From Pseudomonadota bacterium (GTDB taxonomy: Bacteria > Pseudomonadota > Alphaproteobacteria > Rhizobiales > Xanthobacteraceae), in the NCBI GenBank assembly GCA_023442085.1, contig JAEZMT010000066.1:3099-67098 (forward strand): DNA of 64,000 bases. Reading direction: 5' to 3'. Of the stretch, positions 27,455-36,198 are shown piece by piece. The stretch's first letter is position 1, and every line of letters begins with the position of its first letter. A program made the position numbers and the translations under genes. The notes under the pieces were generated by a model. It was not told the origin of the DNA, searched no databases, and worked only from the letters and a program-made list of their open reading frames with translations.

Positions 27455-27856
27455 ATGGCCGACAGCCCTCAGCGCATTGATCGCCCCCTATCGCCACACC
27501 TACAGATCTACCGTCCGCTGTTCACGATGATGATGTCCATTGTGCATCGCATCACGGGCGTCGGCCTGTATTTCGGCACGGCGATCCTCGTCTGGTGGCT
27601 GCTTGCCGCGGCAACCTCCCCCTCGGCCTACGGTACGTTCAGCGCGGTGGCGGGTTCTCCCATCGGCCTTCTCGTGCTGTTCGGCTTCACCTGGGCTCTG
27701 CTGCACCATGCCCTCGGCGGCGTGCGGCATTTCATCTGGGACTTCATCCACGGCTTCGGCCCGCAGGAGCGCGTGCTGCTCGCCAAGGCCACGCTGGCCG
27801 GCTCGGTGGTGCTCACCGTCGTCGTCTGGATCATCGGCCTTGCGCTGAGGGGCTGA
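27455..27856 (+). CDS. sdhC: succinate dehydrogenase cytochrome b556 subunit
   Basis: A 133-aa membrane anchor with three helices. The conserved motif SPHLQIYRPLFTMMMSIVHR lies at residues 12-31, and the heme-ligand region is HHALGGVRHFIWD (about 86-98). With SdhD it binds heme b and ubiquinone and anchors complex II. It is the first gene of sdhCDAB and is preceded by a near-consensus ribosome site. It ends 10 bp before sdhD. Confidence 0.95.
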   Translation: MADSPQRIDRPLSPHLQIYRPLFTMMMSIVHRITGVGLYFGTAILVWWLLAAATSPSAYGTFSAVAGSPIGLLVLFGFTWALLHHALGGVRHFIWDFIHGFGPQERVLLAKATLAGSVVLTVVVWIIGLALRG

Positions 27857-27866
27857 GGAGAACGCC

Positions 27867-28271
27867 ATGAGCACCCCCCATTCCGGTCACGCCCCCATGC
27901 GCACACCGCTCGGCCGCGTCCGCGGCCTCGGTGCCGCCAAGTCGGGTACCGAGCACTTCTTCACCCAGCGCCTTACAGGCGCGGCGAACCTGCTGCTCTC
28001 CATCGCCTTCATCATCATCGTGATCTCGGTGGCCGGCCAGAGCTACGCCGCGGCCCGTGCGACGCTGGGCCACCCGCTGGTGGCGGTCATCATCCTGCTC
28101 ACGCTGCTTTCCGTAACCACCCACATGCGCATCGGCATGCAGGTGGTCATTGAGGACTACGTGCACGCCGAAGGCCTCAAGGTGCTGCTCATCGTGGCTA
28201 ACACCTTCTTCAGCATTGCCGTTGCCCTCGCCGGCGCCTTCGCCGTGCTCAAGATCAGCCTGGGAGGCTGA
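27867..28271 (+). CDS. sdhD: succinate dehydrogenase hydrophobic membrane anchor subunit
   Basis: A 134-aa protein with three membrane helices. RVRGLGAAKSGTEHFFTQRLTG at the N-terminus and the helix-3 entry HMRIGMQVVIEDYVH are the signature of alphaproteobacterial SdhD. It partners SdhC in heme b and quinone binding. It is tightly packed, with sdhA starting 3 bases after its stop. Confidence 0.94.
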   Translation: MSTPHSGHAPMRTPLGRVRGLGAAKSGTEHFFTQRLTGAANLLLSIAFIIIVISVAGQSYAAARATLGHPLVAVIILLTLLSVTTHMRIGMQVVIEDYVHAEGLKVLLIVANTFFSIAVALAGAFAVLKISLGG

Positions 28272-28274
28272 CAC

Positions 28275-30110
28275 ATGGCCGATACCGCAACGAACGGGGC
28301 CGCCGCGCCCGGCATCAACGGCGCCGCCTACCCCATCGAGGATCACACCTACGACGTGCTCGTGGTCGGCGCCGGCGGCGCGGGCCTGCGTGCCGTGGTG
28401 GGCTGCTCCGAGGCCGGCCTGCGCACGGCCTGCATCACCAAGGTGTTCCCCACCCGCTCCCATACGGTCGCGGCTCAGGGCGGCGTCGCCGCCTCGCTCG
28501 GCAACATGGGCGACGACAAGTGGGAATGGCACATGTACGACACCGTCAAGGGGTCGGACTGGCTGGGCGACCAGGACGCCATCGAATACCTCGTGCGCAA
28601 CGCGCCGGCCGCCGTCTACGAGCTGGAGCACTGGGGCGTGCCCTTCTCCCGCACCGAGGACGGCAAGATCTACCAGCGCCCGTTCGGCGGCATGACCACG
28701 CATTTCGGCAAGGGCACCGCCCAGCGCACCTGCGCCGCGGCGGACCGCACCGGCCACGCCATGCTGCACACGCTCTACGGCGCGGCGCTGAAGCACCAGG
28801 CGGAATTCTTCATCGAGTATTTCGCCATCGACCTCATCATGGATGAGGAAGGTCGCTGCCGCGGCGTGGTGGCGATCAAGCTCGACGACGGCACCATCCA
28901 TCGCTTCCGCGCGCACCTCACCGTGCTCGCCACCGGCGGCTACGGCCGCGCCTATTTCTCCGCCACCTCGGCCCATACCTGCACCGGCGACGGCGGCGGA
29001 ATGGTGCTGCGCGCCGGCCTGCCCCTGCAGGACATGGAATTCGTACAGTTCCACCCCACCGGCATCTACGGCTCGGGCTGCCTCATCACCGAGGGCTCGC
29101 GCGGCGAGGGCGGCTATCTCACCAATTCCGAGGGCGAGCGCTTCATGGAGCGCTATGCCCCCTCGGCCAAGGACCTTGCCTCCCGCGACGTGGTTTCGCG
29201 CTCCATGACCATGGAAATCCGCGAAGGCCGCGGCGTGGGCAAGAACAAGGACCACATCTTCCTGCACCTCGACCACCTCGACCCCGCCATCCTCCACGAG
29301 CGCCTGCCCGGCATCTCGGAGAGCGCGAAGATCTTCGCCGGCGTCGACGTGACCCGCGAGCCGATCCCGGTGATCCCGACCGTGCACTACAACATGGGCG
29401 GCATCCCCACGAACTATTACGGCGAGGTGCTCGACAAGCGCGCCGGCGACCCGGACAAGGTGGTGCCCGGCCTGATGGCCATCGGCGAGGCCGCCTGCGT
29501 CTCCGTCCACGGTGCCAACCGCCTCGGCTCCAACTCGCTCATCGACCTCGTGGTGTTCGGCCGCGCCGCCGGCCTGCGCGCGGCGGAGCTGGTGAAGCCC
29601 GGCGAGAAGCATCGGCCCCTGCCCGACAACAGCGCCGAGCTGGCGCTCGGCCGCCTCGACAAGTACCGGTATGCCTCGGGCGGCACGCCGACCGCCGAAC
29701 TGCGCCTCAACATGCAGAAGGTGATGCAGAACAACTGCGCCGTCTTCCGCACGGGCGAGGTGCTCGAGGAGGGCCGCAAGCTCATCCACGACGTGTTCAA
29801 GGCCTCGAGCGACATCGGCGTGACCGACCGCTCGCTGGTGTGGAACTCGGATCTCATCGAGACGCTGGAGTACGAGAACCTCATCTCGCAGGCCATCGTC
29901 ACCATGGAGAGCGCCGCGAACCGCCAGGAAAGCCGCGGCGCCCATGCCCGCGAGGATTTCCCGGACCGCGACGACGTGAACTGGATGAAGCACACGCTGG
30001 CCTATTTCGACCCGGCCTCCGGTGCCGTCCGGCTCGACGACCGCCCGGTGCACACCTACACGCTGTCCAACGACATCCAGTACATCGAGCCGAAGAAGCG
30101 CGTGTACTGA
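28275..30110 (+). CDS. sdhA: succinate dehydrogenase flavoprotein subunit
   Basis: A 611-aa catalytic subunit oxidising succinate to fumarate. The FAD dinucleotide fold is [16 protein letters not shown]. The His for covalent FAD is in [17 protein letters not shown]. Active-site residues are within [20 protein letters not shown] and [18 protein letters not shown]. The length is typical. A 20-residue N-terminal extension precedes YDVLVVG. Part of sdhCDAB. Confidence 0.97.
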   Translation: MADTATNGAAAPGINGAAYPIEDHTYDVLVVGAGGAGLRAVVGCSEAGLRTACITKVFPTRSHTVAAQGGVAASLGNMGDDKWEWHMYDTVKGSDWLGDQDAIEYLVRNAPAAVYELEHWGVPFSRTEDGKIYQRPFGGMTTHFGKGTAQRTCAAADRTGHAMLHTLYGAALKHQAEFFIEYFAIDLIMDEEGRCRGVVAIKLDDGTIHRFRAHLTVLATGGYGRAYFSATSAHTCTGDGGGMVLRAGLPLQDMEFVQFHPTGIYGSGCLITEGSRGEGGYLTNSEGERFMERYAPSAKDLASRDVVSRSMTMEIREGRGVGKNKDHIFLHLDHLDPAILHERLPGISESAKIFAGVDVTREPIPVIPTVHYNMGGIPTNYYGEVLDKRAGDPDKVVPGLMAIGEAACVSVHGANRLGSNSLIDLVVFGRAAGLRAAELVKPGEKHRPLPDNSAELALGRLDKYRYASGGTPTAELRLNMQKVMQNNCAVFRTGEVLEEGRKLIHDVFKASSDIGVTDRSLVWNSDLIETLEYENLISQAIVTMESAANRQESRGAHAREDFPDRDDVNWMKHTLAYFDPASGAVRLDDRPVHTYTLSNDIQYIEPKKRVY

Positions 30111-30221
30111 GGCCCCTCTCGGGCCCCACTCGACCGCGCGCGCTGGGGCGAACGCCCGCCGCGCGCGGCCATGGCAAGAATTCCTGCGGGCGGTCACCGC
30201 TCCAGCGCTTCAGGACGTCCC

Positions 30222-31007
30222 ATGGTTGAGCTCACTCTTCCGAAGAACTCGCAGGTCACCACCGGCAAGACCTGGCCGAAGCCCGCCGGCGCCAAGAAGC
30301 TGACCGAGTTCCGCATCTACCGCTGGAATCCGGACGACGGGAAGAACCCACGCATCGACACCTATTATGTCGATCGCGAGGATTGCGGCCCGATGGTGCT
30401 GGACGGCCTGATCTACATCAAGAACAAGATCGACCCGACGCTCACCTTCCGCCGCTCCTGCCGCGAAGGCGTGTGCGGCTCGTGCGCCATGAACATCGGC
30501 GGCACCAATACCCTCGCCTGCACCAAGGGCATGGACGAGGTGCTGGTGAAGGGCGTGGTCAACATCTATCCCCTGCCGCACATGCCGGTGGTGAAGGATC
30601 TGGTGCCCGACCTCACCAATTTCTACGCGCAGCATGCCTCCATCGAGCCCTGGCTGCAGACGGACACCGCAGCTCCCGAGAAGGAGTGGCGCCAATCCAA
30701 GGACGACCGCGAGAAGCTCGACGGTCTCTACGAGTGCATCCTCTGCGCCTGCTGCTCCACCTCCTGCCCCAGCTATTGGTGGAACGGCGACCGCTATCTC
30801 GGCCCTGCCGCTCTCCTCCAGGCCACCCGCTGGCTGAAGGACAGCCGCGACGAGCGGACGGGCAAGCGGCTGGACTATCTGGAAGACCCCTTCCGGCTCT
30901 ATCGCTGCCACACCATCATGAACTGCGCCCAGGCGTGCCCGAAGAGCCTCAACCCGGCCAAGGCCATCGCCGAGATCAAGAAGATGATGGTCGAGCGGCA
31001 GATCTGA
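30222..31007 (+). CDS. sdhB: succinate dehydrogenase iron-sulfur subunit
   Basis: A 261-aa electron-transfer subunit. [2Fe-2S] cysteines are in [13 protein letters not shown], [4Fe-4S] in [16 protein letters not shown] and [3Fe-4S] in [17 protein letters not shown], all intact. It is the last gene of the operon, after a 111-bp gap containing GC-rich inverted repeats that could attenuate or process the message. The start at 30222 follows weak upstream purines; the in-frame extension to 30171 lacks homology-like sequence. Confidence 0.96.
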   Translation: MVELTLPKNSQVTTGKTWPKPAGAKKLTEFRIYRWNPDDGKNPRIDTYYVDREDCGPMVLDGLIYIKNKIDPTLTFRRSCREGVCGSCAMNIGGTNTLACTKGMDEVLVKGVVNIYPLPHMPVVKDLVPDLTNFYAQHASIEPWLQTDTAAPEKEWRQSKDDREKLDGLYECILCACCSTSCPSYWWNGDRYLGPAALLQATRWLKDSRDERTGKRLDYLEDPFRLYRCHTIMNCAQACPKSLNPAKAIAEIKKMMVERQI

Positions 31008-31216
31008 CACGCCCGACATCGCCGGCTCTTCCGGACCGCCCGCCTCACCGGCGCGGCGGTCCTTTCATTTTGGGCTCTTGCGCCGGAAGCTTTTTGCGCC
31101 AGGCGCGGCTTCACGGCGGCCGGACGAAGAGCCCGCCTCCCGTGAATTCCCCCACCGAAACGCCGCCGCTCAGCTGCTCGTTGGACGAGCGCGAGCTGCG
31201 CCATCGCGCGCTTCTC

Positions 31217-31264
31217 AAAATGGTAAAATATGTGTTAACGTTAATATTATACGTGACATTTTGG
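31217..31264 (+). promoter_or_regulatory. AT-rich promoter-like element with TTAACGTTAA palindrome
   Basis: A sharply AT-rich 48-bp island in GC-rich DNA, containing the perfect palindrome TTAACGTTAA (31235-31244) and outer complementary ends AAAATG/CATTTT. It lies 35-80 bp upstream of the 84-aa membrane-protein gene and is probably its promoter and operator. No exact -35/-10 pair is claimed. Confidence 0.5.
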
Positions 31265-31296
31265 CGCTGGACCGCGCCAAATTCGGAGGCATCGCC

Positions 31297-31551
31297 ATGT
31301 GGATCGTTCGTGCCGTTCTTCCGGCCCTTTTCGCCTTCGCATTCCTGTTCGCGGTGGTCACCCACCCCTCGGAAATGTTCGTCGCGCTGGGCAGCCTTGT
31401 GCTGACGCTGAGCACCGCGAGCAGCATCATCTTCTTCGCCTTCGTCATCATGGCGGCGGTCTTCGGCTTCGAGCGGAAGTCGGGCCGTCATCTGGCCCCG
31501 GCGGCCCCGGTCCATGTCCACCGCTCGCTGCGCAGCGAGGTCAATCTCTGA
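31297..31551 (+). CDS. small membrane protein, 84 aa
   Basis: An 84-aa protein with two hydrophobic segments (residues 3-22 and 30-56) and a short basic, His-containing tail. A good TCGGAGG ribosome site is present and an AT-rich promoter-like island lies upstream. No family is recognised. It sits at the left edge of the exopolysaccharide locus, but a link is only positional. The frame is open 73 codons further upstream across the AT-rich island, which argues against a longer protein. Confidence 0.65.
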   Translation: MWIVRAVLPALFAFAFLFAVVTHPSEMFVALGSLVLTLSTASSIIFFAFVIMAAVFGFERKSGRHLAPAAPVHVHRSLRSEVNL

Positions 31552-31600
31552 GGCTTCGGCGCCCGGCGTCAATCGAAGGCAGGTCCTCTTGCCGCCCGGC

Positions 31601-32044
31601 TCACTTGCGGCAGGTGACCGACGGCCAGGGGCTCTTGTGAAAGAACGGTTTGAGCTCGATCAGATTGATGCCCTGCCACAGGGCGCTGGTCGGCTGGGGG
31701 CATAGCTGGAGCATGGCGGAGGTGGGATTGCCCCGCCAATTCTCCGGAATGTTGACCACGACAGTGAAGGCGCCGGCATCGTAGACCGGGTCGCGCGCCC
31801 ACCATCCAGCCGGCAGGCGCTGGCGCAGATAGTTGCGCAGCGACAGGAACGGATCGAACGGATAGGGGTCCACGTCCGGGTTGATGCGCGGTCGCGCCGG
31901 CATGTCGCCGAAGCTCTGCATGGGCGCCTGCGCGCGCCCCTCCCCGACCGTCAGCGCGAAGATCAGCAGCCCTGCGAGAAGGCCCGTCAGGCCGCGTCCT
32001 GCGACGGACCTCTCCCTCCGCCTGCGTCCGGTTCGTCCCGTCAT
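31601..32044 (-). CDS. exported hypothetical protein, 147 aa
   Basis: A protein with an Arg-rich n-region and a hydrophobic signal segment (about residues 19-35, LTGLLAGLLIFALTVG, ending GRAQA). A mature domain of about 110 residues with WWARDPVYDAGAFTVVVNIP and a single C-terminal Cys follows. An RR pair before the hydrophobic stretch might be Tat-like, but the full motif is absent. No family is recognised. An ATG at 32134 would add 30 Arg-rich residues. It is convergent with the 84-aa protein and divergent from the flippase gene. Confidence 0.6.
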   Translation of the reverse strand: MTGRTGRRRRERSVAGRGLTGLLAGLLIFALTVGEGRAQAPMQSFGDMPARPRINPDVDPYPFDPFLSLRNYLRQRLPAGWWARDPVYDAGAFTVVVNIPENWRGNPTSAMLQLCPQPTSALWQGINLIELKPFFHKSPWPSVTCRK

Positions 32045-32345
32045 CGGCCGCCTCCCGTTCCGCGCCACCTGTGCCGCCCGCTCCCGCCCCAAAAAGCGGC
32101 AAGCCCTGCGCGACCTACCGCTTCCCTTGGGCACGCACGCGCACTAATGCTCCCTCATAGGGCCGGATGCTGCTTTGCGGAACCGGTCCGGCACCGGCAG
32201 GTTCACGATCTCGCCGGGGCTCAATGGCGGCGACGGGGGTTCGGGTGGCGAGAACGGACGAGAGGGGCGCGGGCCGCATGCTGGCGTACCCCGCGCAGGG
32301 ATCGCACCTCGGTCGCTCAGCGCACGGCACCGGATCGATCCGTCC
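32045..32345. other. 301-bp divergent intergenic region, no gene seen
   Basis: The region between the exported protein (leftward) and the flippase (rightward). The flippase frame remains open back to 32175, so a longer N-terminus is possible, but the extra residues are Gly/Arg-rich and lack a membrane segment or ribosome site. No clear promoter motif was found. Confidence 0.4.
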
Positions 32346-33644
32346 ATGAGCGCCGCCCAATTGCGCTCCGTCATGGGGCTCATCAACACCTACGGCATCT
32401 ATCTCGCGGCCATGATGGCGCGCGGGCTCGAACTGGTTGGCAAGCTCGGCCTCTATGTGATCGGCGCGCGCGTCCTGGGCGTGCATGACTCCGGCTATTT
32501 CTTCCTCTGCCTCACCTGGGTCGGGGTTTTCGCCACCGTCTCGCGCGGCGGCTTCGAGCGGGCCGTGGTCCGCCACGTCGCTGGCGAACTCGCCATCGGC
32601 AAGGGGCGCGCCGCCCGGCATGCCCTGTTGACGGGCGGCATGGCCGTGCTGGTCATCGGGCTGGTCGTCTCCCTCATCACCGGCGCCTTGTCGGAGCCGA
32701 TCGCCACCCGCCTCTTCCGCGACCCCGAGGCGGCCCGGCCCCTGTTCCTCGCCGCGTTCATCATCCTGCCCCAGGCCATGTGCTATTTCGTCGGCAATGC
32801 GCTGATGGGCCTGCACAAAAGCGCCTGGGGGCAGCTCGTGCAGAACGGGCTCTGGCCCTGCTTCACCCTCGGGGCGCTTCTCGCCGGCGTTCATTCCCTC
32901 GAAGGCATTCTGATTGCGCTGGCGGCGGCCAACGTCGCGGCCACGCTCATCGGCCTGGCGCTGGTCTGGCGGGATCGCCACCGCTTCGTGGACACCCCCT
33001 CCGACATGGACGGCACCGCCGAGCAACTGCCCGCCCTGTGGCGCACCGCCATGCCGCTCGCGGTGGTGGAGACGGTGCAGATCCTCCTCCCCTCCCTGCC
33101 GGTGCTGCTGCTCGCCACCTTCGGCCAGCCTGCGCAGGTGGGCGCCTTCAGCGTGGCGAGCCGCATCTCCATGCTGACCTGGGTCGTCAGCGCCTCGATC
33201 GGCAGCGTGGCGGCCCCCTCCTTCGCCGCCCGCCACCGGCAGGGACAATGGGACGCGCTGCGCCAGCTGAACCGCAAGGTGCGCCTTGCCATCGCGGTGT
33301 TCAGCGCGCCGCTGCTGGTGGGGATGTTCTTCTTCCCCGCGATGATCCTGCATCTGGTGGGGCCAGGCTTCGAGATCGCGGCGACCGCACTGGTCATCCT
33401 TGCGGTGGGCCAGTTGGTCTACGCCCTCCTCCCCTGTCAGGAGATCGTGCTGGCCATGGCCGGCCACGGCGGGTTGCTGCGCTGGCTCACGGTGGCGCAG
33501 ACGGTGGTCTGCCTCATCCTGTGCGTGCTGCTCATCCCGCCCTTCGGCATGGTCGGCGCGGCCATCGCCACGGCCGTGTTCGCCTCCCAGCTGGCCATCG
33601 GCTCGGCGCTGGCGGTTATGCGCACCATGCCCCGCGCCTTCTGA
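32346..33644 (+). CDS. polysaccharide flippase, Wzx/MOP superfamily
   Basis: A 432-aa protein with about 12 hydrophobic segments and few charged loops, matching lipid-linked oligosaccharide flippases. The N-terminal region GLINTYGIYLAAMMARGLEL and the central GAFSVASRISMLTWVV helix, reminiscent of family TM7, support the call. It would move undecaprenyl-linked repeat units across the inner membrane. It is the first clear gene of the exopolysaccharide locus and stands 127 bp upstream of the chain-length regulator gene. Confidence 0.82.
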   Translation: MSAAQLRSVMGLINTYGIYLAAMMARGLELVGKLGLYVIGARVLGVHDSGYFFLCLTWVGVFATVSRGGFERAVVRHVAGELAIGKGRAARHALLTGGMAVLVIGLVVSLITGALSEPIATRLFRDPEAARPLFLAAFIILPQAMCYFVGNALMGLHKSAWGQLVQNGLWPCFTLGALLAGVHSLEGILIALAAANVAATLIGLALVWRDRHRFVDTPSDMDGTAEQLPALWRTAMPLAVVETVQILLPSLPVLLLATFGQPAQVGAFSVASRISMLTWVVSASIGSVAAPSFAARHRQGQWDALRQLNRKVRLAIAVFSAPLLVGMFFFPAMILHLVGPGFEIAATALVILAVGQLVYALLPCQEIVLAMAGHGGLLRWLTVAQTVVCLILCVLLIPPFGMVGAAIATAVFASQLAIGSALAVMRTMPRAF

Positions 33645-33771
33645 GACGCGAATTCGCGCGGGCGGTGCATCGCTTTTCGCAACAGGTGGTTAACGCTAAA
33701 GTAATGGCGCTCCGGCAGTCTCACGGCGAGATTTCGACCGTGCTGCCGCGCCTCAGCCGAGGTGCGAAGTG

Positions 33772-35937
33772 ATGACCAGAGAGCTGGCCGGCGCCGCGGA
33801 GCATTCAGGGGGAAGCATGTTGATGCCGCACGCGGCGCAGCCGGACGCAACGGTTTCGTCCCCAGCCGTCGCGACCGGATCCCTCGGGTTCACGGTCCGC
33901 GACTTCCTGATCGCCACCTTCTTCCATATCCGGATCGTCCTGCTCGCGGCCGCGCTTCCGTTCGCCATCGCCATCGGCGCCGCAGCGACGAGCCGCACCG
34001 AATACACCGCCTCCAGCCTGCTCATGGTCATTGTGAGCCGCGAGGTCTCCAATTCCCAGAACGTGACCGATTCGGGCCCCTCCGTGCTGAGCATCGAGGG
34101 CCTCAAGCAGGTCGAATCGGAAGTGCAGATCATCGAGAGCGCAGACGTGGTGCGCGCCACCGTGGAGCAGGTGGGGGTGGACCGCCTGTTCCCGCCCGGC
34201 CGCTTCTCGGCCATCACCCGCATCTTCAGCTCCGACAAGGACGCCATGGACAAGGCGGTGGAGCGCTTCCAGGCGAGCCTGAGGGCCTCGGTCCTGGCGG
34301 ATTCCAACGTCATCCGCGTCAGCTTCACCAATCCCGACCGCGACGTGGCGGTGGAGGCGGCCGATGCGCTGGTGAAGAATTATCTGTCGGTCCGGCGCCG
34401 GCTGTTCGAGAACCCCACCGCCAAGATCCTCAACCTGGAGGTGGAGCGCTTCCGCCAGGATCTCAGCTCCGTCGATGCCCAGATCGAGAAGCTCAAGGCC
34501 AAGGTCGGGATCATCGAGTTCAGCCAGGATGCCATTCTTGCGTCCAACCAGGTGGATGGCATCCTCCAGCGCCGCCGCCAGGTGGCCGAGCGCGAGGTCG
34601 CCGTCACCGCCCAGCTCACCGAGGCGGAGAAGCAGCTCGCCGCCTTGCCGGACTCGGTCTTCGACTTCTCCGAGAAGACCGACGCCCTCCCTGGCGACGA
34701 GGACAACAACACCCTCACCAAGCTCCTGCTCGAGCGTGACCGCGTGTCCTCCCAGTACGCGCCCGGAAGCCAGCTGCTGCGTGATCTCGACAGGCAGATC
34801 GCAACTATCCGCGCCCGCATCAAGAGCCGCTCGGAACGGCGCTACAACACCGATCGTGCGGTCCGCAATCCGCAGGTCAACTACATCCAGAACATGATCC
34901 TCAGCCTGCGGGTGGAGCAGGATTCGCTCTCCCGCCAGAAGGACGAGCTGGTGCAGCAGCAGCGGGTGGCCGAGGAGCGCCTCGCCGCCCTGCGTGCCGC
35001 AGAAACGCCCCTCATCGAGCTGAACCGCCGCCGCGATTCCCTCGGCGAGGGCTTCCGCGAATATCAGCGCCGCGCGGTGGCCGCCTCCATCGAGGAGGCC
35101 GCGGCCCAGTCGCGCCAGTCGTCGGTGCGGGTGGTGCAGGACGCGGGCTCCGCCGTCACCAAGCGCTCGCTGGCGCTGCCGCTGGTGGCGGCCGGCCTGT
35201 TCGCCGGCCTGCTGTTCGGCGGCGCCGCGGGCGCCATCGCCTCCACCCTGCGCACGTCCTTCATCATGCCGGGCGAGGCCGAGCGGGCGCTCGGGATGCC
35301 GGCCATCGCCGTGCTCGACGACACCGGGGAGCAGCCCGATTCACTCGCCACCGAGCGGGCCATCAGCAGTTGCGCCACCCTGCTCCTCGACACCCGGATC
35401 GATGACCAGCCGCTCCGCGCCATCCACTTCCTGTCGCCCGAGGACGATGACGCCCTGCCGTGGTTCGCGCGCTCCCTCGCCGAGGAATTCGCGCGCCAGC
35501 GCCAGAAGCGCACCCTGTTCGTGGATCTGTGCTCGGCGACGCCCTATCCGCTCGTCGGGGCGGAGAGCGCGGTGCGCGGTGGCGTCGCGGTCGCCGCCAC
35601 GCCGGTTCCGCTGCTGTGGGTGGCAGCGGAGGCCGATCGCTCGCCGCTCCTCGACCTGCGCCTGCCCATCGCCGAGGCCGAGATGATGATGGCCGAGCTG
35701 AAGCAGGCATTCGAGTGCATCGTCGTGTGCTCCAATCTGCCGCGCGCCTCCCTCGTCACCCAGCGCTTCTCCCAGCTTGTGGACGGCAATGTGATGGCCG
35801 TGCAGGCCGAGCGCACCCGCAAGCCGGCCGCGATCCACCTGCGTGATTCCGTGATCGAGAGCGGCGGGCTCTTGTTCGGCTTCATCTTCCTCGGTCGCCG
35901 CTATTATCTTCCCAACTGGCTGTATAGGCGCGCCTAA
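33772..35937 (+). CDS. Wzz/GumC-type chain-length protein fused to a degenerate BY-kinase domain
   Basis: A 721-aa inner-membrane protein. TM1 is near 45-65 and is followed by a Wzz periplasmic domain with coiled coils (about 70-430). TM2 is at about 466-490 (LPLVAAGLFAGLLFGGAAGA). A cytosolic domain (about 520-700) is placed like a tyrosine autokinase, but the Walker A region reads HFLSPEDDDALPWFARSLA with no GKS/T, Walker A' is TLFVDLCSA, and Walker B is FECIVVCSN. The tail keeps three Tyr (GRRYYLPNWLYRRA). It is probably a pseudokinase controlling EPS chain length by conformation. GTG at 33769 is an alternative start. Confidence 0.85.
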   Translation: MTRELAGAAEHSGGSMLMPHAAQPDATVSSPAVATGSLGFTVRDFLIATFFHIRIVLLAAALPFAIAIGAAATSRTEYTASSLLMVIVSREVSNSQNVTDSGPSVLSIEGLKQVESEVQIIESADVVRATVEQVGVDRLFPPGRFSAITRIFSSDKDAMDKAVERFQASLRASVLADSNVIRVSFTNPDRDVAVEAADALVKNYLSVRRRLFENPTAKILNLEVERFRQDLSSVDAQIEKLKAKVGIIEFSQDAILASNQVDGILQRRRQVAEREVAVTAQLTEAEKQLAALPDSVFDFSEKTDALPGDEDNNTLTKLLLERDRVSSQYAPGSQLLRDLDRQIATIRARIKSRSERRYNTDRAVRNPQVNYIQNMILSLRVEQDSLSRQKDELVQQQRVAEERLAALRAAETPLIELNRRRDSLGEGFREYQRRAVAASIEEAAAQSRQSSVRVVQDAGSAVTKRSLALPLVAAGLFAGLLFGGAAGAIASTLRTSFIMPGEAERALGMPAIAVLDDTGEQPDSLATERAISSCATLLLDTRIDDQPLRAIHFLSPEDDDALPWFARSLAEEFARQRQKRTLFVDLCSATPYPLVGAESAVRGGVAVAATPVPLLWVAAEADRSPLLDLRLPIAEAEMMMAELKQAFECIVVCSNLPRASLVTQRFSQLVDGNVMAVQAERTRKPAAIHLRDSVIESGGLLFGFIFLGRRYYLPNWLYRRA

Positions 35938-35969
35938 TCTGCACCCTGAAGCTGCAAGACGATACGAGA

Positions 35970-35991
35970 AAGGGGCGCATCCGCGCCCCTT
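35970..35991 (+). terminator. hairpin after the chain-length gene
   Basis: AAGGGGCGC-ATCC-GCGCCCCTT is a perfect 9-bp stem 33 bp after the stop codon. The T tail is short (TTATGCG), so it may be a weak terminator or an mRNA-stabilising hairpin. Confidence 0.6.
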
Positions 35992-36044
35992 ATGCGTTTG
36001 AGCGCCAAAGCTTTCTCTGCACCGCAGCACGCGCTGGCCCGCCA

Positions 36045-36060
36045 ATAAGCGAACGTTAAC
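36045..36060 (+). repeat. left arm of inverted repeat upstream of the Wza/GumB gene
   Basis: ATAAGCGAA-C-GTTAAC, the inverted counterpart of 36161-36177, 100 bp away. Immediately after, the sequence forms TTAACCAT, which matches the CtrA half-site consensus. Likely a protein-binding site. Confidence 0.55.
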
Positions 36061-36150
36061 CATGGCCCTTTAGGGTGCCTTTACCACGTTCGACGGTTCT
36101 CGCCGCAGGCTCATCTGTTGACGGTTCGCCGATGGCAGCCGACACACGGT

Positions 36151-36180
36151 TTGTTTGCGCGTTAACTATTCGCTTATGAT
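36151..36180 (+). promoter_or_regulatory. probable promoter of the Wza/GumB gene
   Basis: TTGTTT (36151-36156) and TATGAT (36175-36180) are 18 bp apart; the -10 matches five of six. The predicted RNA start is about 10 bp before the ATG, giving a very short leader that just includes GGGGG. The right arm of the inverted repeat overlaps the spacer and -10. Confidence 0.5.
36161..36177 (-). repeat. right arm of inverted repeat upstream of the Wza/GumB gene
   Basis: Read on the minus strand this is ATAAGCGAA-TA-GTTAAC, matching the left arm at 36045-36060 in 15 of 15 arm bases with a one-base spacer difference. It overlaps the probable -10 element, a position suited to repression or looping. Confidence 0.6.
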
Positions 36181-36198
36181 TCGTTCCGGGGGTTGTCG

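Noticed and set aside
27831..30197. 788-codon minus-strand frame opposite sdhD and sdhA
   Set aside because: Antisense shadow with His/Asp/Gly bias; the sdh genes are unmistakable.
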